Assembly (NCBI GenBank): GCA_947073515.1
Contig: CAMTMC010000017.1
Coordinates: 1 to 47,170 of the forward strand
Source of the DNA: an uncultured bacterium
GTDB taxonomy: Bacteria > Bacillota > Clostridia > Oscillospirales > Oscillospiraceae
Reading direction: 5' to 3'
DNA: 47,170 nucleotides
A program made the translations under genes and the position numbers. The stretch's first letter is position 1. Every line of letters begins with the position of its first letter. The notes beneath the pieces were generated by a model that saw nothing but the letters and a program-made list of their open reading frames with translations, did not search any database and was not told the origin of the DNA. This document shows positions 32,544-42,043 of the stretch, piece by piece.

Positions 32544-33492
32544 AGTTGTTTTCCTCGCTGGCCAGGGACAGTCCCATCATGGACAGCTTGTTGATGACCT
32601 CTTCCAGGGACTTGCGGCCCAGGTTGCGGACCTTCATCATCTCCTCCTCTGTCTTGGAGATCAGATCCTCCACCGTGTTGATGTTGGCCCGCTTCAAGCA
32701 GTTGTAAGAGCGCACGGACAGGTCCATGTCGTCGATGGTCATCTCCATCACCTTATCCCGCTGGGCCTCCGCCTTCTCCACCACGGTGGAGCGGTTGCCC
32801 ATGGTCTCAGACAGGTCAGTGAACAGGGCAAAATGGTCGCACAGGATACGGGCTCCCAGGGAGACGGCGTCCCGGGCGTCGATGGTCCCGTTGGTCCACA
32901 CCTCCAGGGTCAGCTTATCATAATCGGTGGCATCTCCCACACGGGTATTCTCCACCGTATAATTGACCTTACGGACGGGGGTGTAAATAGAGTCCACCGG
33001 AATCACGCCGATAATGGACTGGGCGGGCTTGTTCTTGTCCGCGGGGATATAGCCCCGGCCATGGGACAGGGTAAGCTCCATGGACAGGGTGGCGTCGGGG
33101 CCCAGGGTGGCGATGTGCAGATCCGGATTCAAAACCTCCACATCGGCGTCCGCCTTGATGTCGCCGGCGGTGACCTTGCCCTCGCCTGCGGCCTCAATAT
33201 GGACGGTCTTCACGCCCTCGCAGTACAGCTTGGCGATAATCCCCTTGACGTTCAGGACGATCTCCGTGACATCCTCCTTCACGCCGGGGATGGTGGTAAA
33301 CTCGTGCTGCACACCGGCAATCTTGATGGAAGTCACCGCGGTGCCGGGCAGCGAGGACAGCAGGATCCGCCGCAGGGAGTTGCCCAGGGTGGTGCCATAA
33401 CCCCGTTCCAGGGGCTCGACCACATACTTGCCATAGGAGCCGTTGCCAGGATCTTCCACACATTCGATGCGGGGCTTTTCAATTTCTATCAT
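32542..33492 (-). CDS. rpoA: DNA-directed RNA polymerase subunit alpha
   Basis: 316 residues from the ATG at 33492; AAGGAGG is about 12 bp upstream, rather far. The N-terminal assembly domain has [25 protein letters not shown], and the C-terminal domain ends with the DNA-binding helix-hairpin-helix part ([30 protein letters not shown]). It forms the dimer that starts polymerase assembly, and its C-terminal domain binds UP elements and regulators. Placed after rpsD, as in most bacteria. Confidence 0.97.
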   Translation of the reverse strand: MIEIEKPRIECVEDPGNGSYGKYVVEPLERGYGTTLGNSLRRILLSSLPGTAVTSIKIAGVQHEFTTIPGVKEDVTEIVLNVKGIIAKLYCEGVKTVHIEAAGEGKVTAGDIKADADVEVLNPDLHIATLGPDATLSMELTLSHGRGYIPADKNKPAQSIIGVIPVDSIYTPVRKVNYTVENTRVGDATDYDKLTLEVWTNGTIDARDAVSLGARILCDHFALFTDLSETMGNRSTVVEKAEAQRDKVMEMTIDDMDLSVRSYNCLKRANINTVEDLISKTEEEMMKVRNLGRKSLEEVINKLSMMGLSLASEENN

Positions 33493-33650
33493 ATGCTGGA
33501 ATACCCTCCTTTTCTCAGCGGCGCGTACCTGCCGCTTGATTCGCTCACCAATATCTGAGGGTTCTCTAAGTTCTATAATGGACCGTACTGAACCAGCATG
33601 CGGCGCAGGGGCAGGCGGCCCCTGCACAGCAGGCGTCAGCGGCCAGGAAA

Positions 33651-34253
33651 TTACTTAGAATACAGCTCGACGATGAGGTGCTCTTCCACGGGGAAGTCGA
33701 TATCGTCCCGGGCGGGCATGGTAACGACAGTACCCTGGAGGGTGTTCTTGGCGCGGTCCAGCCACTTGGGCAGGTTGACAATGGGGGCGTCCTCGCCGGT
33801 CAGCCGCTTAAACTTGACGGAGGAGCGGCTCTTCTCCCGCACCTCAATCACGTCGCCCGGCTTTACCAGGTAGGAGGGGATATCCACCCGCTGGCCGTTG
33901 ACGGTAAAGTGGCCATGGGTGGTGAGCTGGCGGGCCTCACGGCGGGTCATGGCGAAGCCCAGGCGGTACACCACGTTATCCAGCCGGCGCTCGATCATGG
34001 TCAGCAGGTTCTCGCCAGTCTTGCCGGGCATCCGGGAGGCCTTCTCATAGTACATATGGAACTGCTTCTCCATGATGCCGTAGACAAACTTGACCTTCTG
34101 CTTCTCGGTCAGCTGCAGGGCATACTCAGACTGCTTCTTGCGCATCTGGCCCTTGGGGTTGCGGTTGGTTGTCTTCTTGGCATAGCCCATGGCGGCGGGG
34201 GACAGGTTCAGAGCCTTGCACCGCTTGGCGATGGGCTGCATATTTCTAGCCAT
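33651..34253 (-). CDS. rpsD: 30S ribosomal protein S4
   Basis: 200 residues, with the S4 RNA-binding domain ([31 protein letters not shown] in two blocks) in the second half. The N-terminus [17 protein letters not shown] has a single Cys only, so this is the zinc-free form. It nucleates assembly of the 16S 5' domain. In many bacteria S4 represses the alpha operon; the short spacers here leave little room for a leader upstream of it. Confidence 0.96.
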   Translation of the reverse strand: MARNMQPIAKRCKALNLSPAAMGYAKKTTNRNPKGQMRKKQSEYALQLTEKQKVKFVYGIMEKQFHMYYEKASRMPGKTGENLLTMIERRLDNVVYRLGFAMTRREARQLTTHGHFTVNGQRVDIPSYLVKPGDVIEVREKSRSSVKFKRLTGEDAPIVNLPKWLDRAKNTLQGTVVTMPARDDIDFPVEEHLIVELYSK

Positions 34254-34276
34254 CTGTCAAAACCTCCTTTGATCCA

Positions 34277-34678
34277 TCAGACACGGCGGCGCTTCGGGGG
34301 CCGGCAGCCGTTGTGGGGAACGGGGGTCACGTCCTTGATCAGGGTGACTTCCAGGCCCACGGCCTGCAGCGCCCGGATCGCGGCCTCACGGCCGGCGCCG
34401 GGGCCCTTCACGAAGACCTCCACGGTCTTCAGGCCATACTCCATCGCGGCCTTGGCGGCCGTCTCAGCGGCGGTCTGGGCGGCGTAGGGGGTAGACTTAC
34501 GGGAACCACGGAACCCCAGGCCGCCGGAGGAGGCCCAGGACAGGGCGTTGCCCTGCGCGTCGGTGACGGTGACCATGGTGTTGTTGAAGGAGGAGCGGAT
34601 ATGCACCTGGCCCCTCTCTACGTTCTTACGCTCGCGGCGCTTGCGCACCACTTTCTTACCTTTGGTATTCGCAGCCAT
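34277..34678 (-). CDS. rpsK: 30S ribosomal protein S11
   Basis: 133 residues. It has the S11 blocks [22 protein letters not shown] and [22 protein letters not shown], and the end [16 protein letters not shown] with the conserved NGCRPPK. It is part of the platform near the E site. Start and stop fit the 12-bp gap to rpsM and 23-bp gap to rpsD. Confidence 0.97.
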   Translation of the reverse strand: MAANTKGKKVVRKRRERKNVERGQVHIRSSFNNTMVTVTDAQGNALSWASSGGLGFRGSRKSTPYAAQTAAETAAKAAMEYGLKTVEVFVKGPGAGREAAIRALQAVGLEVTLIKDVTPVPHNGCRPPKRRRV

Positions 34679-34690
34679 GTGTATCCCTCC

Positions 34691-35059
34691 TTACTTCTTC
34701 TTATTGGCGACGGTACGCTTGGGACCCTTACGGGTACGGGCGTTGGTCTTAGACCGCTGGCCCCGGACGGGCAGCCCCTTGCGGTGGCGGATGCCCCGGT
34801 AGCAGCCGATCTCGGTCAGCCGCTTGATGTCCATAGCCACGTTCCGGCGCAGGTCGCCCTCCACGGTGTACTCGTGGCTGATGACCTCGCGCAGCTTGGC
34901 CTCGTCGTCCTCAGTCAAATCCTTTACCCGGATGTCGGGGTTCACCCCAGCCTTAGCCAGGATCTTGTTGGCGCTGGTGCGCCCAATGCCGTAGATATAG
35001 GTGAGGCCGATCTCAATTCTCTTCTCTCTCGGCAAGTCAATACCGGCAATACGAGCCAT
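34691..35059 (-). CDS. rpsM: 30S ribosomal protein S13
   Basis: 122 residues beginning [26 protein letters not shown], the signature of S13, and ending in a basic tail ([15 protein letters not shown]) that reaches toward P-site tRNA. Head of the small subunit. It lies 18 bp after rpmJ. Confidence 0.97.
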   Translation of the reverse strand: MARIAGIDLPREKRIEIGLTYIYGIGRTSANKILAKAGVNPDIRVKDLTEDDEAKLREVISHEYTVEGDLRRNVAMDIKRLTEIGCYRGIRHRKGLPVRGQRSKTNARTRKGPKRTVANKKK

Positions 35060-35077
35060 TTTTTACAGCACCTCCAA

Positions 35078-35266
<189 letters not shown>

Positions 35267-35280
35267 TTACTTCCCACGCC

Positions 35281-35309
35281 GAGCTCCCCCGCTCGGGGAT
35301 TCGGCGCTT
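35281..35309 (-). repeat. Third, partial copy of the dispersed element
   Basis: This 29-bp segment matches 32515-32543 (the gene-proximal end of copy A) at 26 of 29 positions. It lies directly beside copy B, so two element heads are in tandem here. Confidence 0.7.
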
Positions 35310-35311
35310 CG

Positions 35312-35444
35312 CTGTTGTCACGCCTCACTCCCCTCGCGGCCGGGTCGCTTTCCCTCCGTCTCGGACTCGAAACAGGCGCTTTCGCCGCCTTGGTTTCTCC
35401 TCCTCGCTCCGGTCCAAGCTCCCCTGCTCGGGGGTTCGGCGCTT
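35312..35444 (-). repeat. 133-bp dispersed element, copy B (between infA and rpmJ)
   Basis: Same length as copy A and about 87 percent identical by eye. In transcription sense it begins 1 bp after the infA stop codon. The most variable block still forms a small hairpin in both copies (CGCC/GGCG in A, GGCG/CGCC in B), which hints at a maintained RNA shape. Confidence 0.8.
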
Positions 35445-35445
35445 C

Positions 35446-35664
35446 TTATTTCGACCGCCAGGTGATTCTTCCCCTGGTCAGGTCGTAAGGCGACATCTGA
35501 ATGGTCACCTTGTCGCCGGGCAGGATGCGGATGAAGTTCATCCGCAGCTTCCCGGAAATATGTGCCAGGATGATGTGGCCGTTCCCAATATCGACATGGA
35601 ACGTGGTGTTGGGCAGGGCCTCGGTGACGACGCCCTCCAACTCGATCATATCATCTTTCGCCAA
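35446..35664 (-). CDS. infA: Translation initiation factor IF-1
   Basis: 72 residues, the standard length, with an S1-type OB fold: [43 protein letters not shown], and the basic end [10 protein letters not shown]. It occupies the ribosomal A site during initiation. It overlaps the end of the KOW-domain gene by 14 bp, suggesting coupled translation. Confidence 0.97.
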   Translation of the reverse strand: MAKDDMIELEGVVTEALPNTTFHVDIGNGHIILAHISGKLRMNFIRILPGDKVTIQMSPYDLTRGRITWRSK

Positions 35665-35947
35665 GCGTGATTCCCTCCTTGAAGGCGGCCAGCGCCCGTC
35701 TCAATGCCCGGTCAGAGACCGGCTCTCCCTGCTTCAGGCTGTGGATAACGGGATGGTCAAATCCCCGCTGGCCGTTGTCCAGCATCTCCACATGCCCCAG
35801 CTTCTTTCGTTTCGGCCGGGCCAGCTTCCGGCGCTTGCCGTCAGCCAGCAGCATGGATCCGTCCTGATCCACTCCTGTCACGCAGAACAGTTCTCCTTTG
35901 TCGTGACCGGCGGCGGAGCGGACGATCCAGCCTGTGTAATCAAACAT
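35651..35947 (-). CDS. KOW-domain (L14e-like) RNA-binding protein
   Basis: 98 residues from the ATG at 35947 with GGAGG upstream. The N-terminal half ([22 protein letters not shown]) has the KOW/L14e pattern, then a basic stretch [16 protein letters not shown]. Genes of this type occur between map and infA in many Clostridia, and the protein probably binds rRNA or the ribosome. It overlaps map by 8 bp and infA by 14 bp, so it is embedded in the operon. No experimental function is known to me. Confidence 0.85.
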   Translation of the reverse strand: MFDYTGWIVRSAAGHDKGELFCVTGVDQDGSMLLADGKRRKLARPKRKKLGHVEMLDNGQRGFDHPVIHSLKQGEPVSDRALRRALAAFKEGITLGER

Positions 35948-36716
35948 AGGCCCCGTCCTCCGTGACGGTGAGGATCTCGGGTTCCCCATCGGTGATGAGG
36001 ATACTGTTCTCGTAGTGGGCGGTGAGAGAGCCGTCCAGGGACACGGTGGTCCACTTGTCGGCGAGCACCTTCACCTGCCAGTCCCCGGCGCACACCATGG
36101 GCTCCACCGCCAGGGTCATGCCCGGCTGGAGCCGGGGGCCGTGGCCGGCGGGGCCGAAGTTTCGCACCTCCGGGGCCTCGTGGAGCTTGGCGCCCACGCC
36201 GTGGCCCACAAAATCCCGGACCACGGAGAAGCCGTTGGCCTCCACATACTCCTGGACAGCGTGCCCGATGTCGGATACCCGGCAGCCCTGGCGGGCAAAT
36301 TTCATGCCCTCCCAGAAGCTCTGCTGGGTGACCCGGATGAGGCGGAGCGCCTCATCGCTTGCCTGGCCGCAGGGATAGGTACCGGCGCAGTCGCCGTGAA
36401 AACCGCCAATAAAGGCGCCCACGTCCACGCTGACCACGTCCCCCTCCCGGAGCTTCCGGGGGCCGGGGATCCCGTGGATGACCTCCTCGTTGACTGAGAT
36501 ACAGGCGGAACCGGGGAAGCCGCCATACCCCAGGAAGGAGGGCTTGGCCCCATGGCTCTCAATAAAGCGGCGGACCGCCTTGTCAATCTCATGGGTGCTC
36601 ACGCCCGGCCGAATCATTGAGCCGGCCAGAGCCCGGGCCTGGGCGGTAATCCGCCCGGCCCGGCGCATAGCCTCGATCTCTCGGGGAGATTTGAGTGAAA
36701 TCATCTCTAGCGCCAT
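35940..36716 (-). CDS. map: Type I methionine aminopeptidase
   Basis: 258 residues. The two-metal pita-bread motifs are all visible: VSVDVGAFIGGFHGDCAGTYP (two Asp), FVGHGVGAKLHEAPEV (His) and a late MTLAVEPMV (Glu). It removes the initiator Met from new proteins. Start at 36716 overlaps the adk stop as TGATG, a translational coupling signal; an ATG at 36704 (MISLKSPREIE) is also plausible. Confidence 0.95.
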   Translation of the reverse strand: MALEMISLKSPREIEAMRRAGRITAQARALAGSMIRPGVSTHEIDKAVRRFIESHGAKPSFLGYGGFPGSACISVNEEVIHGIPGPRKLREGDVVSVDVGAFIGGFHGDCAGTYPCGQASDEALRLIRVTQQSFWEGMKFARQGCRVSDIGHAVQEYVEANGFSVVRDFVGHGVGAKLHEAPEVRNFGPAGHGPRLQPGMTLAVEPMVCAGDWQVKVLADKWTTVSLDGSLTAHYENSILITDGEPEILTVTEDGAYV

Positions 36717-37354
36717 CAGAGTCCCAACGCCTCCATGATCACCCGGGCGGTCCCCTCAATGGTGTCCTGATTGGCCGCCGGGACCAGGATGCCCTTGCCC
36801 TGGTAATAGCCCTTCAGGGGTTCCGTCTCAGCGTGATAGACCTCCAGGCGCCTGCGCACCGTCTCAAGCCGGTCATCCTCCCGCTGGATCAAGGGGGAGC
36901 CGCAGGCGTCGCACACGCCCTGCGTTTTTGGGGGCTTGGCCTTGACATGGTAGGGGGCACCGCACTTCTGGCACACCCGCCGGCCCGCCATGCGCTCCTC
37001 GATCTCCCTGTCGGGGATCTCCAGGGACAGCACCCGGTCGAAGGTGACGCCCCGGGCGTCCAGAGCTTTCGCCTGGCCAATGGTGCGGGGCACCCCGTCC
37101 AGGATAAAGCCCTTGGCGCAGTCGGGCTCGGCCAGCCGCCGGGCCACAATGTCAATGATGATCTCATCGGGTACCAGCTTGCCGGAGTCCATATAGGACT
37201 TGACCCGCTGGCCCAAAAGCGTGCCATCCTTCATGGCAGCACGGAGGATATTCCCGGTGGAAATGGTAGGGATGCCCAGCTTGGCGCTGAGGATCTCGGC
37301 CTGGGTGCCTTTGCCGGCGCCGGGGGCGCCCAGCAGGATCAATCTCATACCCAT
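36716..37354 (-). CDS. adk: Adenylate kinase
   Basis: 212 residues. P-loop GAPGAGKGTQ lies near the start. The lid domain carries a Cys4 zinc site (CQKCGAP and CDACGSP), as is common in Gram-positive adenylate kinases. It interconverts ATP, AMP and ADP. An ATG six bases later (37348) is an alternative start. It is encoded between secY and map, the usual Firmicutes order. Confidence 0.96.
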   Translation of the reverse strand: MGMRLILLGAPGAGKGTQAEILSAKLGIPTISTGNILRAAMKDGTLLGQRVKSYMDSGKLVPDEIIIDIVARRLAEPDCAKGFILDGVPRTIGQAKALDARGVTFDRVLSLEIPDREIEERMAGRRVCQKCGAPYHVKAKPPKTQGVCDACGSPLIQREDDRLETVRRRLEVYHAETEPLKGYYQGKGILVPAANQDTIEGTARVIMEALGL

Positions 37355-37367
37355 AGCCGTCCCTCTC

Positions 37368-38762
37368 TTACTCCAGGAAACCCTTATAGTGGCGCATCAG
37401 CATCTGGGCCTCCATCTGCTTCACCGTCTCCAGGGCGACGCCCACCACGATGATGACGGAGGTGCCGCCGATGGCCAGGGACTGATAGCCCACGATGTTG
37501 CCGGTGACAATGGGGGCAATGGCCACCACGGACAGATACAGGGCGCCGAACATGGTGATCTTGGAGAGCACCTTGGTGATGAAGTCGGCGGTGGGCTTGC
37601 CGGGACGGAAGCCGGGGATAAAGCCGCCGTTCTTCTTCAGGTTGTTGGCCACCTCAACGGGGTTGAAGCTCATGCTGGCGTAGAAGTAGCTGAAGCCCAC
37701 GATGAGCAGGAAATACAGCACGCTGTAGAACACCTGGGAGGTGTCGAACAGGCGCATCATGCTGCCGCCGAAGCCCTCGCTGTTCTTGGTCACGCCCATA
37801 AAGGCGCCAATGGTCGCGGGCAGGGAGGCGATGGCCTGGGCGAAGATGATGGGCATCACGCCGGACATATTCACCTTCATGGGGATGTGGGTGGACTGGC
37901 CGCCGTACATCTTCCGGCCCACCACCCGCTTGGCGTACTGCACAGGCAGGCGGCGCTCGGCGTTGGAGATATACACGATGAAGACCACCAGGGCCAGCAT
38001 GCCGATGATGATAACAGGGATCATCCAGGGCGCCAGCGCCAGGGACTTCATAGCGGCCAGCTGCTGCTGGGCCAGCTCCTCGCTCATGCCCAGGGCGGTA
38101 AAGGTCTCTACACTCACCTCGCCGCTGTTGATGCGGTTCCACACGTTCACGCCGTTGACGGTGTCCATGACCATCTGGGGGAAGCGGGACACAATGCCGG
38201 CGAACAGGATGATGGAGATGCCGTTGCCGATGCCGAACTCGGTGATCTGCTCACCCAGCCACATCAGGAAGGCGGAGCCGGCGGTGAAGGACAGGATGAT
38301 CACGATGCCCACCCAGATCCCAGGCAGCGTGCCGCCGTTCACCAGCCCGTAGTTGTTCACCAGGGAATAGTAGCCGAAGCCCTGGAGCAGGGCAATCGCC
38401 ACCGTGGTGTAACGGGTGATGGAGGCAATCTTCTTCCGGCCCTCCTCGCCGCCCTCCTTCTGGAGCCGCTCCAGGGCGGGAATGGCGACGGTCAGCAGCT
38501 GGATGATGATCGAGCTGTTGATATAGGGCTGGATGGACAGGGCAAAGATGGTTGCCATGGAGAAGGCGGAGCCGCTCATAGCGTTCATCAGGCCCAGGAT
38601 GGTGCCGCTCTGGGTCTGCATATAGTCCCGGAGGGCGTTGGAGTCGATATAGGGGACGGGGATTGCGGAGCCCAGCCGGAAGATCAGCAACGCCATAATG
38701 GTGAAGAGGATCTTCTTTCTCAGCTCGGGCACCGCCCAGGCGTTGCGGATGGTCTGAATCAT
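37368..38762 (-). CDS. secY: Preprotein translocase subunit SecY
   Basis: 464 residues from the ATG at 38762, ten membrane helices. Typical parts are FRLGSAIPVPYIDSNALRDY, ALSIQPYINSSIIIQLL, and the cytoplasmic loop with RRLPVQYAKRVVGRKMYGGQSTHIPMKVN in pieces. It forms the Sec channel with SecE and SecG. It starts 2 bp after the rplO stop. Confidence 0.97.
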   Translation of the reverse strand: MIQTIRNAWAVPELRKKILFTIMALLIFRLGSAIPVPYIDSNALRDYMQTQSGTILGLMNAMSGSAFSMATIFALSIQPYINSSIIIQLLTVAIPALERLQKEGGEEGRKKIASITRYTTVAIALLQGFGYYSLVNNYGLVNGGTLPGIWVGIVIILSFTAGSAFLMWLGEQITEFGIGNGISIILFAGIVSRFPQMVMDTVNGVNVWNRINSGEVSVETFTALGMSEELAQQQLAAMKSLALAPWMIPVIIIGMLALVVFIVYISNAERRLPVQYAKRVVGRKMYGGQSTHIPMKVNMSGVMPIIFAQAIASLPATIGAFMGVTKNSEGFGGSMMRLFDTSQVFYSVLYFLLIVGFSYFYASMSFNPVEVANNLKKNGGFIPGFRPGKPTADFITKVLSKITMFGALYLSVVAIAPIVTGNIVGYQSLAIGGTSVIIVVGVALETVKQMEAQMLMRHYKGFLE

Positions 38763-38764
38763 AA

Positions 38765-39205
38765 TCAGACCACCTCCCACTTACCGCCGGCAGCCACGAT
38801 TTTTTCCTTGGCGGAGGCGGAGAAAGCGGAGGCCTTTACAATCAGTTTCTTGGAGATCTCGCCGTTGCCCAGGATCTTCACGCCGTACTGGCACTTGGAC
38901 AGGACGCCCTTCTCCAGCAGGGCCTGGGCGTCGACCACAGCGCCGTCCTCGAACTTCTCCAGGGCGGAGACATTGATGGCCTCCAGGGGCTTGGCGAAAA
39001 TGTTGTGGAAGCCCCGCTTGGGCAGGCGGCGGGCCAGAGGCATCTGGCCGCCCTCGAAGCCCACGCGGACGCTGCCGCCGGAGCGGGCCCACTGGCCCTT
39101 GTGGCCCCGGCCGGCAGTCTTGCCGTTGCCGGAACCGGCGCCCCGGCCCTTGCGGTAGGCCTTGGTGGTGGAACCGGCGGCGGGGGAAAGTTCATGCAGA
39201 TTCAT
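38765..39205 (-). CDS. rplO: 50S ribosomal protein L15
   Basis: 146 residues from the ATG at 39205 with GGGAGG upstream. It begins [22 protein letters not shown], with the Gly-rich, basic rRNA-binding arm ([20 protein letters not shown]), and the C-terminal globular half follows. Late-assembling large-subunit protein. Confidence 0.97.
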   Translation of the reverse strand: MNLHELSPAAGSTTKAYRKGRGAGSGNGKTAGRGHKGQWARSGGSVRVGFEGGQMPLARRLPKRGFHNIFAKPLEAINVSALEKFEDGAVVDAQALLEKGVLSKCQYGVKILGNGEISKKLIVKASAFSASAKEKIVAAGGKWEVV

Positions 39206-39218
39206 GTCGTTGCCTCCC

Positions 39219-39401
39219 TTACTTTTCCTCGACAACCTGGAGCAGGTAGCCGATGTGGGCGATCTTGCCCCGGGTAGCCTCGTTGTCGGGCTGCACGGTG
39301 ACATCGCCGATCTTACGGAGGCCCAGGGCCTCGGCGGTCGCCTTGTGCTTGGCGATGCGGCCGTTCAGGCTCTTGACCAGCTTGATATTCAACTTAGCCA
39401 T
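39219..39401 (-). CDS. rpmD: 50S ribosomal protein L30
   Basis: 60 residues, a compact L30: [40 protein letters not shown] and [11 protein letters not shown]. Located between rpsE and rplO as in most bacteria. Confidence 0.96.
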   Translation of the reverse strand: MAKLNIKLVKSLNGRIAKHKATAEALGLRKIGDVTVQPDNEATRGKIAHIGYLLQVVEEK

Positions 39402-39413
39402 TTTAAGCCCTCC

Positions 39414-39914
39414 TTAACCCAAGATCTCTTCCACGCTCTTGCCCCGCACACGGGCCACTTCCTCAGGGCTGCGCAGGGACTTCAGGCCCTGGAAGGTAGC
39501 GGAGACCACGTTCTGCGGATTGTTGGAGCGCAGGCACTTGGTACGGATGTCCTTGATGCCGATGGCCTCCATCACGGCGCGGACGGGGCCGCCGGCGATG
39601 ACGCCGGTACCGGGGGCGGCGGGCTTCATCAGCACGCGGCCGGCGCCGAACTCGCCGATCACCTCGTGGGGGATGGTGGTGCCGGACAGGGACACGGTAA
39701 TCATATTCTTCTTGGCGTCCTCGATGCCTTTGCGGATGGCCTCGGGGACCTCGGCGGCCTTGCCCAGGCCGAAGCCGACCCGGCCCTTCTCGTCGCCGAC
39801 AACCATCAGGGCGGAGAACTTGCTCACACGGCCGCCCTTCACGGTCTTGGATACACGGTTCAGAAATACCAGCTTCTCAACGAACTCGCTGGGCTCTCTC
39901 TCAAATCTAGGCAT
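39414..39914 (-). CDS. rpsE: 30S ribosomal protein S5
   Basis: 166 residues. The double-stranded RNA-binding half has [20 protein letters not shown] and [19 protein letters not shown], and the C-terminal half has [25 protein letters not shown]5 guards decoding accuracy and takes part in mRNA unwinding at the entry site. 12-bp gap to rpmD. Confidence 0.97.
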   Translation of the reverse strand: MPRFEREPSEFVEKLVFLNRVSKTVKGGRVSKFSALMVVGDEKGRVGFGLGKAAEVPEAIRKGIEDAKKNMITVSLSGTTIPHEVIGEFGAGRVLMKPAAPGTGVIAGGPVRAVMEAIGIKDIRTKCLRSNNPQNVVSATFQGLKSLRSPEEVARVRGKSVEEILG

Positions 39915-39931
39915 TTGTTCTTCCTCCTCCC

Positions 39932-40291
39932 TTAGAACTGCAGGCCGCCCTCACGGGCGCCCTCGGCCAGAGCCTTCACGCGGCCGTGGTAGACATAGCC
40001 GCCGCGGTCAAAGACCACGTTCTCGATGCCCTTGGCCTTGGCACGCTCAGCCACGTTGACGCCCACCTGCTTGGCGGCGTCGGACTTGGTGCCATCCACC
40101 TTGAAGTCCTTCTCCAGGGAAGAAGCGGAGACCAGGGTGACGCCGTTCACATCGTCGATGATCTGGGCATAGATGTTGGTCTCGCTGCGGAAGACGTTGA
40201 GACGGGGACGCTCGGGCGTGCCGGAGATCTTCGCGCGGACACGCTTATGGCGCTTGATGCGCTGGGAGCGGGTATCGGGTCTGTTAATCAT
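39932..40291 (-). CDS. rplR: 50S ribosomal protein L18
   Basis: 119 residues from the ATG at 40291; the GTG at 40300 abuts AAGGAGG and is unlikely. Typical parts are [44 protein letters not shown] and the end [13 protein letters not shown]. It binds 5S rRNA with L5. Confidence 0.96.
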   Translation of the reverse strand: MINRPDTRSQRIKRHKRVRAKISGTPERPRLNVFRSETNIYAQIIDDVNGVTLVSASSLEKDFKVDGTKSDAAKQVGVNVAERAKAKGIENVVFDRGGYVYHGRVKALAEGAREGGLQF

Positions 40292-40309
40292 AAATGGCAC
40301 ACCTCCTTC

Positions 40310-40855
40310 TTATTTCTTGGCGCCGGTCTTACCAGCCTTGCGGCGGATGACCTCGTCGACATACTTAATACCCTTGCCCTTGTAAGGCTCGGGGGGACGC
40401 TTCTCTCTCACTTCGGCGGCAAACTGGCCCACGATCTGCTTGTCGCAGCCGTTGATGATGATCTTGTTGGGGCCGGGGACCTCAATGGTGATGCCCTCGA
40501 TCTCCTCCATGGTCACCTGGTGGGAATAGCCCAGGTTCATAACCAGCTTGTTGCCCTCTTTAGCCACACGGTAGCCCACGCCGTTCACGTCCAGCTCCTT
40601 CTTGTAGCCCTCGGTCACGCCCACCACCATGTTGTTCAGCAGGGTGCGGGTCAGGCCGTGCAGGGCCCGGTTCTCCTTGGCGTCGTTGGGGCGGGTGACA
40701 CGGGCCTCAGCCCCTTCCACGGCGATGGCCATGTTGGGGTTGAACTTCTGGGTCAGGGTGCCCTTGGGGCCCTTGACGGTGACAACGTTGTTGTCCTCTA
40801 CCTTGATCTCCACTCCGGCGGGAATGGCGATAGGAGCTCTACCAATTCTAGACAT
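40310..40855 (-). CDS. rplF: 50S ribosomal protein L6
   Basis: 181 residues from the ATG at 40855 (GGAGGG upstream). It starts [20 protein letters not shown] and has the C-terminal signature [23 protein letters not shown]. It has two similar domains and lies near the factor-binding site of the large subunit. Confidence 0.97.
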   Translation of the reverse strand: MSRIGRAPIAIPAGVEIKVEDNNVVTVKGPKGTLTQKFNPNMAIAVEGAEARVTRPNDAKENRALHGLTRTLLNNMVVGVTEGYKKELDVNGVGYRVAKEGNKLVMNLGYSHQVTMEEIEGITIEVPGPNKIIINGCDKQIVGQFAAEVREKRPPEPYKGKGIKYVDEVIRRKAGKTGAKK

Positions 40856-40868
40856 TCCTATACCCTCC

Positions 40869-41267
40869 TTACCAGACAAATGCCAGGACTTCGCCGCCGA
40901 CATGGGCCTCGCGGGCTTTCTTGTCGGTCATGACGCCCTTGGACGTGGAAACAATGGCGATGCCCAGGCCCCGCAGGACTTTGGGCAGCTCGTCGGCGCC
41001 GGCGTACACCCGCAGGCCGGGCTTGGACACCCGGCGCAGGCCGGAGATGACCTTCTCCTTGCCGGCGTTGTACTTCAGGGTGACACGGATGACGCCCTGG
41101 GTGCCGTCGTCGATCAGCTGGAAATTTTTGATATAGCCCTCATCCAGCAGGATCTGCGCGATAGACTTCTTCATGTTGGACGCAGGGACGTCCACGGTGT
41201 CATGCTTGGCGTTGTTCGCGTTGCGGATGCGCGTCAGCATATCCGCGATGGGATCAGTGATTTGCAT
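40869..41267 (-). CDS. rpsH: 30S ribosomal protein S8
   Basis: 132 residues from the ATG at 41267, 9 bp after AGGAGGT; the ATG at 41276 is too close to that site. It starts [20 protein letters not shown] and has the end [33 protein letters not shown]8 is an early assembly protein and in E. coli represses the spc operon by binding its mRNA. Here it is the first gene after a 566-bp non-coding break with its own promoter. Confidence 0.97.
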   Translation of the reverse strand: MQITDPIADMLTRIRNANNAKHDTVDVPASNMKKSIAQILLDEGYIKNFQLIDDGTQGVIRVTLKYNAGKEKVISGLRRVSKPGLRVYAGADELPKVLRGLGIAIVSTSKGVMTDKKAREAHVGGEVLAFVW

Positions 41268-41276
41268 GAGTCTCAT

Positions 41277-41626
41277 ACCTCCTATATAGTTTACCGGGTT
41301 GTCACGCTTTGTCTGTTGTGACGCGCGGCTTCCCCGGTACAGGCGGCAAGGTATCGAGGGTTAGGTCCTTCCCCGACCTGTTGACCGCCTTCACGCCTGG
41401 TTGGGGCAGGCGTGGTATATCAAAAACCGCCTGGGCGGTATTGACCAAACTTGTGGCCCGCCGCTGTCTCCGCCGCCGGACGGGGCGCGGACCCGCGCCG
41501 GTCTCCGGTTAATCATGGAAAAACAGGGCAAACCCCCGCGGACCGCGGCTCTCGCCTGGGTTCGCGGGTTCGCGCTCCCGACTCAGTGGGGAATTTATTG
41601 CTCGTCCACAGGGAAGCGAACGATTC
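41277..41626 (-). other. Long structured leader upstream of rpsH
   Basis: About 350 nt between an internal promoter and rpsH, with no credible gene. Many hairpins are visible: ACCGGG/CCCGGT (41293-41338), CACGCCTG/CAGGCGTG (near 41393-41415), GGCGCGG/CCGCGCC (near 41485-41500) and CCGCGG repeats (near 41538-41552). A small terminator-like hairpin with a T run on the minus strand lies at 41422-41439. The region resembles an mRNA leader with attenuation, but it matches no RNA family I know. Confidence 0.55.
41422..41439 (-). terminator. Candidate attenuator in the rpsH leader
   Basis: On the minus strand ACCGCC (41439-41434) and GGCGGT (41431-41426) pair and run straight into TTTTTGAT. The stem is short, so in the cell it may need help or an alternative fold. 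Confidence 0.45.
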
Positions 41627-41655
41627 ATTATACCCCACACGCCTGTGGTTTACAA
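41627..41655 (-). promoter_or_regulatory. Internal spc-operon promoter upstream of rpsH
   Basis: On the minus strand TTGTAA (41655-41650) and a perfect TATAAT (41632-41627) are exactly 17 bp apart. It would drive rpsH to rplQ independently of the S10 promoter. Confidence 0.75.
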
Positions 41656-41842
41656 GACTTTTTTATCTCGCACGCACGGCCGTGTGGGCAGTTTCACGCC
41701 GGAACGGAGGTTTTACCCTCCGTTCCGGACGTTCATTTCTGGAAAACTTCCATCATTTGTCTTGGCAAGGATTCCTCCTCCGGCGGGCGCTGGCACACGT
41801 AAAGCGCGCCGGGCCGCCCCCCGGGGAGCTATCCCGGGAAGA
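41656..41842. other. Non-coding stretch between rpsZ and the internal promoter
   Basis: It holds a perfect 12-bp hairpin (CCGGAACGGAGG at 41699-41710 with CCTCCGTTCCGG at 41717-41728), with no T run after it on the minus strand. No gene is seen. The hairpin could end or process the upstream S10-spc transcript. Confidence 0.5.
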
Positions 41843-42028
41843 TTACCAAGAGGCCTTCTTCACGCCGGGGATCTGGCCCTTATAGGCCAGCTCCCGGAAG
41901 CAGATACGGCAGATGCCGTAGTCCCGGAGGTAGGCGTGGGGGCGGCCGCACAGCTTGCAGCGGTTATACTGGCGGCTGGAGAACTTGGGGGTCCTCTGCT
42001 GCTTGAGGATCATGGATTTTTTAGCCAT
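41843..42028 (-). CDS. rpsZ: 30S ribosomal protein S14, zinc type
   Basis: 61 residues, the short zinc-binding S14: [20 protein letters not shown], then [28 protein letters not shown], with the Cys pairs CKLC and CRIC forming the zinc ribbon. Located after rplE as usual, but separated from rpsH by 566 bp. Confidence 0.96.
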   Translation of the reverse strand: MAKKSMILKQQRTPKFSSRQYNRCKLCGRPHAYLRDYGICRICFRELAYKGQIPGVKKASW

Positions 42029-42043
42029 CTTTTCTTCCTCCTC

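Noticed and set aside
37200..39158. 652-codon plus-strand frame
   Set aside because: Antisense to adk, secY and rplO, all of which are certain. No plausible protein family.
41277..41842. SRP RNA, RNase P RNA, 6S RNA or tmRNA in the gap
   Set aside because: I looked for the SRP apical GGAAG/GCAGC core, RNase P GAGGAAAGTCC-type conserved blocks and a tRNA-like end and did not find them. A covariance-model search would be decisive.
41309..41885. Plus-strand frames in the rpsZ-rpsH gap
   Set aside because: They overlap each other in different frames, have no ribosome binding site or recognisable motif, and run through hairpins and the minus-strand promoter. The region is better read as a non-coding leader.
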